Origin: Lactifluus volemus
Lineage: Eukaryota > Basidiomycota > Agaricomycetes > Russulales > Russulaceae
Direction of reading: 5' to 3'
Length of the DNA stretch: 64,000 bases
Assembly (NCBI GenBank): GCA_022376515.1
Contig: WTXI01000005.1
Coordinates: 620,001 to 684,000 of the forward strand
The translations under genes were made by a program, and so were the position numbers. Numbering within the stretch: position 1 is the first letter of the stretch; each line of letters begins with the position of its first letter. The notes under the pieces are model-generated. The model saw only the letters and a list, made by a program, of their open reading frames with translations. It did not search any database and was not told the origin of the DNA. Shown piece by piece: positions 46,037 through 58,700 of the stretch.

Positions 46037-47946
46037 TCAGGCAAGTGAACCCTGTGGGATACATTTATGAGTGGTATGACGCTGGAGACAAACTCAAAGC
46101 TGACCATAGGATCCCAAGGTGGAAGGACAACTTTATCACCACTCTCCAGACCTTCACAAGCTCCTTGGGTGCCAAGACCTTGGGTACCACTACTTGGTAT
46201 ACGAATCTGCAGAAGAGGCCAGAGCTGGGTTGTGGTATAACGGCACAAATGCAAGATGGACTCACTCCTCAAACCACCGGTCGGTCATCACAAAGAAGCC
46301 CTTTTCCCCTCGCCCCTCGCCCCATGAATTCTCTACTTTGTAACGCAGCGGTTTTCCGCTTTGGGGATCGAGATGCACACCAGAGATGACCATTGCATGA
46401 GTCATAGCGGATTCGTTGGTGCGCAAGCGATCAGCTTTGGAAAGTGAAAGCGAAATGTCAAAGGCGTTCTGCAGGCTGTGGTCACTGTACAAGGGACGGT
46501 AAGAGTAAATTGGAGATACCTCGTATTCAAACAACTCCGTGTCCATGATGCCAGAGCTGTTTGCTGAAAACTGACCAACGTCGCACCCAAAAAAGACTGG
46601 CTGGCCAGCTTTGAGCGTCTGGTAAGAAAAGATCAGTCCCCAACAGCGTTCTTCGGCATGATCATACTCTTATCACAGCATTCTTCAAGTTCTCGATTTC
46701 AGTGTTAACATCTAGCGATCAATTAGTCAGGGCGAGATTGAACAACTTTCTGACCAACAGCGAACAGGTCGTCCACCCCACACATTGCCGAGTTTGTCTA
46801 CGGTATACAGTGTCGAGTAGGGATTGCGGGTATCATTTATTAGAGAGAAAGAGTCAGACGGGGGATAATGTTTGTTTGAGAATGTCTAGATGAAGGAACA
46901 ATGGTAGATTGCTCTCGATTAATAAGGTTCTGACGTACCGAATAGAACTGCTTCGCATTGCCCTCCCACCGTCCAACCTTTCCGTCTTTGTCGTAATAAT
47001 CCCACACAAACTTGTCATGCGGCTGAGGTGGTACGCCCAGAGTGGCACTCATCACGTTATAAACTTCGCCAGAAGGTCTTCTTTCTTGGAACGAAGTGCC
47101 GCAATAATATCACCCTCAGAGAGCTGGCCTGAACTGCGCAGAGAAGAAGAAAGATCGCGTAGAACGAGGGCATGCTCGCGAAGCTTGGTCTTGAGAAGCT
47201 TGTTCAAAGGCCCAGATAGAGACGAGTGGGTGGATTCGGGATAAATGGTTTGCGGAATCACACCGTAGTTCTGCCAACGCCTAGGTTGGTGCCATTGACC
47301 CAGATAAGATGATTCAATACCTCGAGCAAGTTAACAACCATGTCCCACTGGCCGCCATCACTAATCAGGTCACTAGAAAGGTGACTGATAAGGCGATCGT
47401 CGAGTGGACGATTGGCTTCCTGAATAGACAGCTCAAGGTAGTAGTTGGACTTGTTGAGCTTATCCCAGAAAAATAAATAGGACTACAAGTATCGTCAGCA
47501 TCGATAGAGGATGACACCACCGGTCTATATATAACAGTACGTGCCTGAGATAATTGGAACTCCTTGAGGTTGAGCTTCTTCATAATCTCGTACCGGAGCA
47601 CGTTTGTCGTGGCGAAGAGCCAACAGCGACCGCTACTCTTCTGGTCAGTTATGGGGCCCGTCTTGAAGTCAAGCTCGGTGTTGAAGACGTGCGCATCAGC
47701 GATGAACGCCTGGCGGCGAACAAGGGCGCTGCTAAGATTTGAATGGGAGAGAATCGTGCGAGCAAGCTGAGTCTTTGGGGAAGCTGCAGCTGCGGCCTCC
47801 CACTGAGAAACGCTCTTCAAGGATAGCGATCCGTCAGCTGAGGTAGGAGTAGGAGCACAAGGAAGGGATGGGGCAGGCTTGTCCCATTTCTCGTCGACGT
47901 CCTCCGTCTTGACGTGTTGAACTGGCTTTGAAGGTGCAGAACCCAT
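46037..47946 (-). CDS. BLH1: Bleomycin hydrolase (cysteine peptidase C1B), with one apparent frameshift
   Basis: Cytosolic papain-like aminopeptidase; its hexamer also binds DNA in yeast. It begins MGSAPSKPVQHVKTEDVDEK (ATG 47946). The catalytic Cys region is ITDQKSSGRCWLFATTNVLR (C in GRCWLFA). Next come FFWDKLNKSNYYLELSIQEA, DGGQWDMVVNLLEVYGVIPQ, VPPQPHDKFVWDYYDKDGKV and GQPVFFGCDVGQFSANSSGI. The catalytic His is in MTHAMVISGVHLD and the Asn in YKVENSWGEGRGEKGFFVMT. After DRWFEE an intron leads to FVYQVVVPKVLAPKELVK, where the frame loses one base (about 46146-46153) before ESGDKVVLPPWDPM. The final exon is GSLA-TGA (46037-46039). The lesion is either an assembly indel or real. Confidence 0.9.
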
Positions 47947-48089
47947 GGTGACTGAGGTAACAGCCAAGTGTCAGGCCACCATTGCTTCGCCGAGCTCGGT
48001 CCGGATTCAACACGGCCCACGTGCTACTAGCAGTTCTCTTACACGTTTCACACATCCTTTACAACATTGTACGAAAACGAATATAAAAG

Positions 48090-48853
48090 CTAGCGAAGCG
48101 ACGAGGGTGTGTTCGTGTTTGGTGAAACAGAATTCGAAGCGGTAAGAAGTTCCAAATCATCCATCTGTTGAGATGACCGCTGGAGGCCTGCACCCTCCGC
48201 TCCTGAGCCTCTCGAATTTTGATGTACCTCGCTCACAGCTTGCTGTCGCGTTGCGGCTATTTGATAAATAAACGCACCAACTGCCTACGCAGACGTTCAA
48301 TCTGCATCCGGTAGCGGAATGAAAGTTACGTACGACAACCAGAGAGCCAAGGATGATACCATCTTTCCATCGATCATCTATGGGGCCTATCTGATCTCTG
48401 CGGTGACGCTGCTTTGCCCTCCAGAGGGCATGTAGATCAACCCGAGGAGAAGACGGAGCGTGAGGTGAAACGGAATCCGGCGTGGTGCGACGGCCACGCA
48501 AGATATCATATGACGCACTGATAGTGCGGAATCGCGCCTCTGACACTTCTTGGGGATACCTACGAGCGACGGGGGAGTCAGGATGGTATATCCGCACGAG
48601 TTCATAATCTGAATCATCAGGGAGAGGGTCAACGACGGGGCAGCGAGGTGTGGTCGATGGGGTGCACACAGCGCGCTTTCACTTCTTTCTGAGATGCCCC
48701 TTGCGGCAAGTGGAAGATTTGATGGGGTGTAGGATTTAAGTTGGAAGGGTATGGATATATGTTGGCGCTGCTGGTGGTAGCGACATTGCATTTGATGAGG
48801 CGGAAAAACTGTGAGCCACACCGGAGGTTGCTGGCTCGCAGGAGCATAGACAT
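48090..48853 (-). CDS. J-domain (DnaJ-like) membrane protein, probably mitochondrial
   Basis: J-domain co-chaperone that stimulates an Hsp70 partner. It starts MSMLLRASNLRCGSQFFRLI (ATG 48853), a mitochondrial-type presequence. The J domain follows: PTPHQIFHLPQGASQKEVKA, an intron, YYELVRIYHPDSPVARRYPQ (HPD motif) and EARFRTISASYDILRGRR. A linker (DLHALWRAKQRHRRDQIGPI) leads to DDRWKDGIILGSLVV, spliced (donor gtacgt) to AVGAFIYQIAATRQQA, forming one C-terminal TM helix. The tail ends NTNTPSSLR-TAG (48090-48092). About 190 residues. It sits 144 bp upstream of BLH1 on the same strand. The Hsp70 partner is not inferable. Confidence 0.78.
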
Positions 48854-49400
48854 GCAGAAATGACGACGAGAAACCCCTGGAGTGCAGGGCAATAAACCGG
48901 TTAAAGGACAGCTTGAAGCTTGAAAGCTTGAGGACGTAGGCAGGTGAAATGATGAGGCGATGACGGGCCGGGCATACAATGTCAACTCCGAGTCGCCAAC
49001 AAGCACCCGCACCTCGCCTACATTTTTAGGCCACGACCACGATACAAGTAAATATTTTCCTATGTATGAAGGGCAGCGAGATAGCTTGAAGGTAAGAACG
49101 CTAGACGAGCACTCAGCAGGCCTCGTTATGAGATCGTGCATTTACGAGTTATTTGTTTTAAATGAATGAATTGCGGAAGGAATGACTATCTACAGTAGTG
49201 TACGACAACGAAAATCACACATCCGGTTTGACACGGCCTGGTTGATCCGTGGGTATAGCAAATTACCAAAAAAAAGTATAGCAAAGATCCACAACCGCCT
49301 CATCTCTTACAGCCCAGCCCCGCGACAGATGCTAAATTCAGGACGGGGGACTATAGTGAAGAAACCGTCAGATCTAGATCTTCGGGAAAATAACATTTGC

Positions 49401-50902
<1,502 letters not shown>

Positions 50903-51174
50903 CGTCCGTGGCGTTGAGGGAACGTAAAACTTGCTGGGTCGTAGGGCGGAGTCGTGAAGAGTACGGTCATATCTGGAGGTTTTTATGCAGTGATGCGAGC
51001 AACTGGCTGCGAGCAGTCTAGTTTGAAAGTCGGCGGTCAGGCTGGATAAATTCAAACCCAGCGGCTAAGACTTTCTTGTAGTGTGTCACCAATATGTCAT
51101 CGCAGTACTGGCAACGCCATCATAATTAAGTCCCGATTGACGTGGAAACCTATGAATTCCATGTAACAGCCCGG

Positions 51175-51283
51175 AGAGAAAATCAATATAAAGGACAGTA
51201 ACCTAATCAAGACAAAGCCGCGTTGCGGGTAAGATGTGGATTAGTCTTGATTAGGTAGTCACCGTCCATATTTGATTTTCTCT
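51175..51283. repeat. MITE-like hairpin element, about 109 bp
   Basis: Starts AGAGAAAATCAA and ends TTGATTTTCTCT, exact complements. The inner arms ACCTAATCAAGAC (51201-51213) and GTCTTGATTAGGT (51244-51256) are also exact, and the intervening bases are mostly complementary. The roughly 37-bp arms with a 30-bp centre form one long hairpin, as in small MITEs. No coding capacity. A target-site duplication is not obvious. Confidence 0.65.
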
Positions 51284-51412
51284 TCCAACAATCAATCATC
51301 ATGCTCACGAATTTGTTACTACCATGTAAAGACTATTTTACATACTTATATTAGCCAGTACTGCCCAGTCTAAAAAGTGACTCACAGCAGTGATGACATG
51401 AGCTGGTTTCCA

Positions 51413-51450
51413 AGTTTCCAGGTTTCTGAGTTCCTGGAAACCTGGAAACT
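51413..51450. repeat. Perfect 14-bp inverted repeat
   Basis: Arms AGTTTCCAGGTTTC (51413-51426) and GAAACCTGGAAACT (51437-51450) with a 10-nt loop. The short words TTTCCAGG/CCTGGAAA also repeat within it. Confidence 0.7.
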
Positions 51451-51682
51451 ATTTTGCCATTTTTGCTAATGACTTGGCAGTGTGTGTTCTTTTTGTCACC
51501 TCCCGTGAAATATTATACAAGCTCGTTTATATCCACAGAGTTGTGTATGGAAGCAGGGTTATAGCTATGTACATAGCATCTCAGAATGGCGAAGAGTGAG
51601 TTCCAGCGAGTTCGAAGAATGGCACAGCCGGAAGGTGAACATCAACCAAGAGATCGACAGTAACTTGAAGCAGGATTGTCAT

Positions 51683-51705
51683 GATGCCGGGTTGGACCCG
51701 GCATC
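51683..51705. repeat. Perfect 10-bp stem-loop
   Basis: GATGCCGGGT, loop TGG, ACCCGGCATC. A strong GC-rich hairpin, about 45 bp before another perfect palindrome. Confidence 0.7.
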
Positions 51706-51749
51706 TGATGAAACTCAGCATCTGATGCCCAAATCATCACATCAACGCC

Positions 51750-51774
51750 TGATGCATGAGTCATGCATCAGGCA
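51750..51774. repeat. Perfect 12-bp palindrome
   Basis: CCTGATGCATGA, one G, TCATGCATCAGG. The words CATCTGATG and GATGCAT recur around it (51702-51735), giving a dense local set of CATC/GATG repeats. Confidence 0.7.
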
Positions 51775-53348
51775 ATCAGGCAATGTGGGATACTCCTCCT
51801 TATTTTGGAAGGTGAGTGTTACATGTTCTTGACCATCGGATTCGCATCCGATGCTGACAACCCTGACTTGAAGGAGTCAGTCGTTAACTCGAACATCGTT
51901 GCTGACATCTAGACTAACAAGCCTCTGTGGTCGACAGAATTGCCTGGTGCGTGGTTCCAAGAACAGTTTAAAGATAAGGCATGACACACCCAATCTGAGA
52001 GGCGTGCCAGTGGGAGGAACAGGAACATGGGGATATCACGTGTCGGTCATAATTCGCAACAATGTAGGTGGTTCTGATTCTGAAAATCCATCGTCGTTCG
52101 GGAGGTTCGAATTCCAGGCGGAGCAAGTAAGGGATCATGCGATCGTGAAGGGGATCGTTAAGCGCTTCGACCAGGACTCGTTCTGTCACTCTGTTAAGTT
52201 CACACGTTCACGCCCGTCGCTGGATTGGTGAGTAGCTTTCAGCCTGTTATCATGGAGACTGCCCATCGGTGGCCAACTTATTATAGTGGAACTCGGTTGC
52301 GCGCAGCGCCCACTGTGCAGGGCCGTGTAGGTGAAATCAATAACATGAGACCGCACTTCTGGGGGCACACGAGGAAAGATACGTGGTGCAACCGCACTGC
52401 GACACACACGAGCATCGGTACCGGCTGCTCGAAGTCCGAGACTTTAGACGAGATAAGGACCTCCGGACGCGTTTGCTCCTCATTTACGATATTGTTCAAT
52501 ATTACTTCTCATTATTACCCGCGGATACAATATTTCAGTATGCTACGATTCGCCCCTGCAATTTGTCTCCTTCCTAAAGACTAACGCGGCGCGGCACCCA
52601 CTACCAGTGGTTGGTTATGTCGAGTGAGGTAGGCTGTCACGAAAAGCGGCGCTTTCAGGCTCAGAACACTACTGAAGTCTTGATGGTCGGAGTAGTCGGT
52701 GGTGGAATGACCCCTGGCGCGTCAGAAGGCTGCTCCCACTGCAGGATGCACCACAACTCCGAAATGATTGGTACGGGATGTGCAAGGCAAGCTGGATTGG
52801 TATGTCAAGTTAAATTCAAAACTGCGAAGTTTGAAAGAGCGAGTCGTGCATGTGGCGTTCAACTTGAAGCATACAAAGAATACAGTGTATACATGTAAGG
52901 TCCCGAAGCTTGTGAGGGCTTTCCAGGGCCGCAGGCAGCGACCCGTGGGTTAGCTTGCGGAATTTCAATAGGATGACTTAGAGACGGGAATTGTTTTCTG
53001 GAGAATGGGTCAGAACAATGCCAAGTCGTCTATAGTAGAGCATCCAAGCTTATTAAGGGTCATCGGCCTTCAACTCTATGTCATTCGTTCCAGGAAGGAG
53101 GATAGGGGGGAGTGGTAGGCAGCAATCTACTACCGAGAGCTCTGTGCTCGGGAATCGCGCAGAAAGGGAATCATTTCTGGAATAAGGCCACCCTAGGAAA
53201 TCCTTCCCGCAAGTGCAGATAAAGCTCCACGTCAACAGGATAGGCTCTCACGAGGGAAGGCTCAGCTCCCACCACTTAAGATGCCACCCCTGACATGGAC
53301 TACCCAGCACGCAAAGGTGCGGCAGTGTCGCCACGTAAGGGGCCTGTA

Positions 53349-55199
53349 TCAGACTTCGATCCCTTCAAGATTAGTACCCTGTAGCCTTGTCAACAGAAAA
53401 TGTCCAGGCAGCATGAACAACGCAGCCCACCAGCTTTGGTAGCTTCAAATATACATCAGTCCCTGTATAAACAGCGGGGTTAGCGTGCCGCATATCGAAG
53501 CCACAGTGATGAATGGCCTTACCCCATCCATCCAAGGACACGAGTTCCAAGGAACCACCGAAATACCTGACACAGTAGATCTTTTCTCTGGATCAATATA
53601 TATTTATAGAGTCGCGTACCTCGCAAATATGTTACACATGGCGAGACCAATGCCAAGCCTGGGATGGCGGCCTACACCGGACTTAAGCTCGGGGTCATTC
53701 TTCAGGGACGTCCCGTCCTCGCGTTGGCGCCACTCGTCCTTCCAGCGGCTAACCAGTTCATCTACAGTCGCGCGCATCCCAGTAGGGCTTGCGCTTGCGG
53801 TTTTGAGGAGACCCAGATAATCCTGCTCTAGTCGTGAGGCATTGCGGACGTGCGAGAAGGAGAATAGGTCGGATGGAGTGCGAATCTGTGGATTCAAGAG
53901 ACCACCGCCTAGTTCCGAAATTAAGTAGACGTGGAGACAGCAGGCCGTGAACGGCACCTTGGTCCGAGATCCGTATCCCTATGCTGTCGGATGCCGTGAC
54001 TATAGTGACCAGGATTCCGGGAAGGACTGATTTTCGGCCGTGCACGGCAACAGTGGTTTGCATGGCCTAAGTGAACATAAGGCCCATCAGGTTTTTGCGC
54101 ACCGAGGAGAGAACGCACATTCTTCAACAACTCGAAGATGATGTACCTGAACAAAGGGTCAGTGATGCGTTGGTACGGGTGGAGCTGAAGCTGACTCTAG
54201 ATGTTCTCGAATATAAGCAAATTGTGCACCAACGTGGCCTTCGATAGTCACTGCTGGCCATTGTATATAGTCCTTGCTCAGTGCTCCCGGGTCATTCGAG
54301 CTATGAGTCAGCTGGTGTAAGAGAGCAGTACATCTCTGCACACTCTTCTCCACGTTTAATCCCGTATAAATAATGCCAATATGGTCTTCTTCACTTGTTC
54401 CCTGATTTTTCCCGCAACAGAGTCCGACAGGGCGATATGATGCTCCGCAAGGACACGTCGAGAAATTCGGGATACGAGCATACGTCTCATGAACGCGTCA
54501 AGCTGGTCAGGTGGTAGATGCGGAGAAGATAAAGAGAGACCAAGAGATAGATTCGGGATTATAACAGCACTGCGTGGACGTTGGCAAGGACCGAGGGGTC
54601 TCTATACATACGCACTGTTCGTCCAGAAGGCCTCTTAAGAACGTGCAGAAGCGCTCGTTATCTTCTAATGTTTCGATTCGCGGAAACCTACGAAGCCTAA
54701 AGCATAGGGTAGCCAATGTCAATTACTATAGATGGCGAACATACTTCTCAAAGGCGGACCAGTACAGCTAGAAAGCACGGTAGTATCACATTGGTCAGTC
54801 GCGAAACCATGCGTCTCACCTCATACACCTTCGAGACGCCTTCTTGCATAACGATGGCATATGGAAGAGCCTGCAAGTCCCGTATTCTATGTGCCAAGCG
54901 CACAGGAAGCTCCGTTCGGACGTAATTTGCGCTCTGAAAACGTGATTGGTGGAAGAGGGTTGAGATGAGACGAAACAGACCTTGATGAGACGCTCTTCGC
55001 TCATAAACCTTCCGTAAAAGACCTAAAAGTGCGCCAATGCTTGTAGAATACTCTTTTCCAGGAATAAATCGTGTACCAGCTGTCGTAAACTCAGTCTCTG
55101 GGCCTCCTTCGAGGCATATAGTTCCAGTTGCCGATTTTGATAGAAGTGTAGGTTCATAGATTGAAATCTCGCCTGAGTGAGAGACGAACATCTTAACAT
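53349..55199 (-). CDS. Mitochondrial protein kinase of the BCKDH/PDH kinase family
   Basis: GHKL-type kinase that phosphorylates and inactivates a mitochondrial 2-oxoacid dehydrogenase E1. MLRCSSLTQARFQSMN is a presequence (ATG 55199), then FYQNRQLELYASKEAQRLSL, RQLVFYGRFMSEERLIK and SANYVRTELPVRLAHRIRDL. LYWSAFEK, RRFPRIETLEDNERFCTFLR and MRRMLVSRISRRVLAEHHIA (catalytic His region) follow. Next are GIIYTGLNVEKSVQRCTALL, the N-box RYIIFELLKN with AMQTTVAVHG, the G1 box IGIRISDQGGG, SFSHVRNASRLEQD, PRLGIGLAMCNIFAR, YFGGSLELVSLDGW, GTDVYLKLPKL and GTNLEGIEV-TGA (53349-53351). About ten introns, all phases consistent. RLAHRIRDL and the HHIAL context favour BCKDH kinase (Pkp2-like) over PDH kinase; not certain. 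Confidence 0.85.
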
Positions 55200-55718
55200 G
55201 GAATACCTGGGGCAGCCATATCACAGAGATGTAAGCCAGGGAAAACAGTGTGCGATTGCGGTGAATGCGTCCAAACAATACTTACATAAGACACTGTACA
55301 CGATGTGTTCGGGTGCACTGCGGTAGTTATATCATCCCCAATACAACCCCGGCTCAAGTTTCCTTGTAGGATCCGACATTCTACTCAAAACGACAAGAAT
55401 GGGGACCTCATTTGTATGCGTTCATTGACAACGCAAACCATGATGAGTGCACGACTATCCCGGAAGCACGGCCCGGAAAACCGCGCCAAAAGTTAGACCC
55501 TTCACCCTCACGGCCTCACGCCCACCGCCCAGGTGGATGTATGCCTACCCCTTAGTTGCGCGCAACCCCACATATACTCTACTACTCCCCCACACACCAT
55601 TTCGAAAAGGTTCCTCAGAGCGGTGCGTATACCACGACAGCGTCCCATATCTTCGGAACTGAAAAGTCTTGTCCAGACTCTTCAAGTTGATATATCCACT
55701 TCAGTTTGCTGAGCAAGA
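55200..55718. promoter_or_regulatory. Divergent promoter region
   Basis: About 520 bp between the divergent mitochondrial kinase gene and the P5B ATPase gene. The plus strand is pyrimidine-rich shortly before the ATPase start (CCCACACACCATTTC and similar), as is usual for fungal core promoters. No specific motif is assigned. Confidence 0.4.
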
Positions 55719-58700
55719 ATGGATCCTGGTCCTTCCAGCTACGACTACACAGAGGGGGCTTCCGCAATTGATATCTCAGAAGCCGTGTCCAATTCCCGCC
55801 GCTCACGTCGCGACTCCCAATTCAGCTTGCCATATGAGGACCAACAAGGGACCATGTTCGACGGACCAGGACACAGCGTTGTTCCAAGCAGCATTTCAAG
55901 AATGAGCATTGACCGCCCGCGGAGCCGTCGGCGGAGTGAAGACAGCCAGACGACGCGAGCGCCTGGCATGCGTAGAGATAGTGACATGACTTACTCCTCG
56001 TCGCAGGTGCAGGATGATTCTGCACTGGAGGACGAAGACGACACGTCAGGCGAGAGGGTACCGTTGCGTCGAGGACGAAGGTCTCCATCACCGCGTAGAA
56101 GTGGCATGTTCGGCGGTATTGCTCATCTCTTTGGACGCGACACAGGTGGCGATGCTTCATCGTCACATCGTCGGACATCCTTCTCTCAACACTCGCGCAC
56201 GTCTTCAGCTCGATTATGGGGACGGCGATCTGATGCTGGGTCAGAGGCGGGAAGCGAGATGCCAAGTGAAGGTGATGACCGCTGGGGATACTCTTCTGGA
56301 GAAGAGGACGAGCCATCTGATACGGAGGATATTGTTTACACCAAGTCGCCCGTGGTGAGTGAGAGGGCATTCAGTTCGTATCCTCCATCTCCGGCTCCTT
56401 CTGCGTCGCTGCCATTGCTATCCGGAGACCAATTATTCGGCAACGAGACGCGCATTGACATCGACTTTGAGTCGTTGGATCCTCCACCACCTGGCGCGCC
56501 AAGCAGACAGACAATTCACCTTGCGGATGAAGATATCACTCTCCGATTTGTCGGCTACGAAGTCCTCAGATGGCATAGCTGGGCTTGGCGGTTGGCATGT
56601 GTCCTCAGCCTTGGATTGCTGTGGCTACTCGGCCACTGGTTCCCCAGACTTTGGTTACGCTGGGTGGCGAAAGAGAGGGCGTTCAAAGAGTTATCTAGAG
56701 GTGTTATTGTCATAGAGGTGCGTTATATTCGTTTCGGGACTCGAAGACATCATAATGCCGTGTAAGACCACCTTTGGGGATACCCTATTTTTCCCTGCGT
56801 GGAGAATACCGTATCCATACCATGCCTCCACCGTATTCGCTAGCTTCAATGTGCCAACGAAAGTAAACGGTAACGGAGCATCGTTGATCAATGGGGAAGA
56901 TGTCCTGCTCGAGAATCTACTTGTAGTCGACTATCGCTACGCCAGGTTTGCCCTTGACCCAAACAGTGGTCTATTTAATGCAGTCAAGTGCGTCGAGTCA
57001 TTACTGTTTTGGCTGACTATTTCCAACGTCGTGGGAACAGGGACTGGCGAGATCATTGTTGGACAGGCGTAGGGTCAGTAAAGAGTGGGCTGGAGAGTCC
57101 TATTCGACAGCAAAGGCTCACTTTGTTTGGGCCCAATGTCATTGACATCGAGGGAAGTCAATCATCTCCTTGCTAGTGAACGAGGTTAGCTTGCTTTATG
57201 TGTCCTGCGGAACTCAAACAGACTATAAGGCAGGTTATCCACCCTTTCTACGTCTTTCAAATTGCCAGTATTATCCTCTGGTCGCTAGACAACTATTTCT
57301 ATTATGCGTTTTGTATCGCATTGATTTCAGGTGTGAGCATCACCACAACGCTCATTGACACCAGGAAGGCAGGGCAATTTCAACAACATAAATTGACAAT
57401 ATGCTCACGACGTCTTTATAGACTATCACTCGAATGCGTGAACTGTCTCGCTTCACCTGCCCTGTGAACGTCTTCGTTGATGGTGTTTGTGAGTCACTGC
57501 TTCGTTAACAGTCGTAAATGCCTAAACTCAAATTAGGGCTCGAGCGCGACTCCTCTGAACTTGTTTTGGGTGACATTATCAACCTGACTGAACCTCCACT
57601 ATCTATCCTTCCTGCCGATTTAATCTTGCTCTCCGGCGATGCTATAGTGAATGAATCTATGCTCACTGGTGAATCTGTCCCAGTCAGCAAGATTCCTGTC
57701 CAGGACGAAGACCTTGCTCGTTGGTTCGAGGTCCCCGACGTACAGGGTGATATGGCCAAGAGTTTCCTCTATGCAGGAACGAAAGTCGTTCGCATCCGAA
57801 AGTCAGTCGGCAAACGGATAGCCCCTTTGATAGGCCTGCTTTAGGGCTTGTCACCCGCACAGGTTCGTGAGAGTACTAAAATATAGATACGAGAGATTTC
57901 AACCTCTGTAGGGTTCACGACAACGAAGGGCGCCTCGTCCGCTCTATGCTCTTCCCAAAGCCAATCGGTTTCAAGTTTTATCGGGATTCTATGCGATTTA
58001 TCATAGTACTTTCTGGAATCGCCGGGCTCGGTTTCTGCGCCAGCGCTGTGCAATTTATCAGGCTTGGAGTATGTCCTCTTCTTTACCATTCTCGCGTGTC
58101 GTTCAACTAGCGTAGGTCCCCTGGCACACCATCCTCCTTCGTGCGCTCGATCTAATAACGATTGTCGTCCCGCCGGCACTTCCCGCAACGCTCTCTATCG
58201 GCACAAGTTTCGCTCTTAGCCGTCTTCGTCATTCCGGTATCTTCTGCATCTCCCCAAACAGGATAAACGTTGCGGGCAAGATCAATGTCTGCTGTTTTGA
58301 CAAAACGGGCACGTTGACTGAGGACGGGCTCGATATTCTGGGCGTACGTGCGCTCGATCGCCACAGTGACACGCGTTTTGGCGAGCTCCTCGACAACGTC
58401 TATGATCTACCAGGGCCCGTGGGGCGCGAGAAGGCTACATTCTTATACGCGCTTGCCACGTGCCATCAGCTCAAGGTTGTTGATTCTGAGGTTGTCGGGG
58501 ACCCGCTGGACGTCAAAATGTTCCAGTTTACCAAGTGGCTGATTGAAGAGGGACATGTTGCTGGTACCGGGATGATTCGAGGCCGCGGAACCGGCGAGGG
58601 CCAAGCACGACCCGCAGCACTCGTCCAGACCATCGTCCGACCACCAGGAAGTGCTCAGTTCAAGATCGAAGATGCTCTCAAGGGTAGTGCAAAGGTCGGC

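Larger units (their letters stand above)
50903..53348. other. Gene-poor region with several inverted repeats
   Basis: About 2.4 kb without a recognisable gene. The plus-strand frames 51596-51832, 51899-52231 and 52768-52953 are short and match nothing I know. Four hairpin-forming sequences lie within 51175-51774 (listed separately). The clustering suggests remnants of small non-autonomous transposable elements. Confidence 0.5.

Noticed and set aside
51899..52231. Possible gene on the plus strand in the hairpin region
   Set aside because: No start context, no splice partners and no recognisable motif; base composition gives no coding bias I can see.
54748..55278. 177-codon frame as an independent gene upstream of the mitochondrial kinase
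   Set aside because: It overlaps the true kinase exons in another frame; the spliced kinase N-terminus uses the same DNA with consistent phases.
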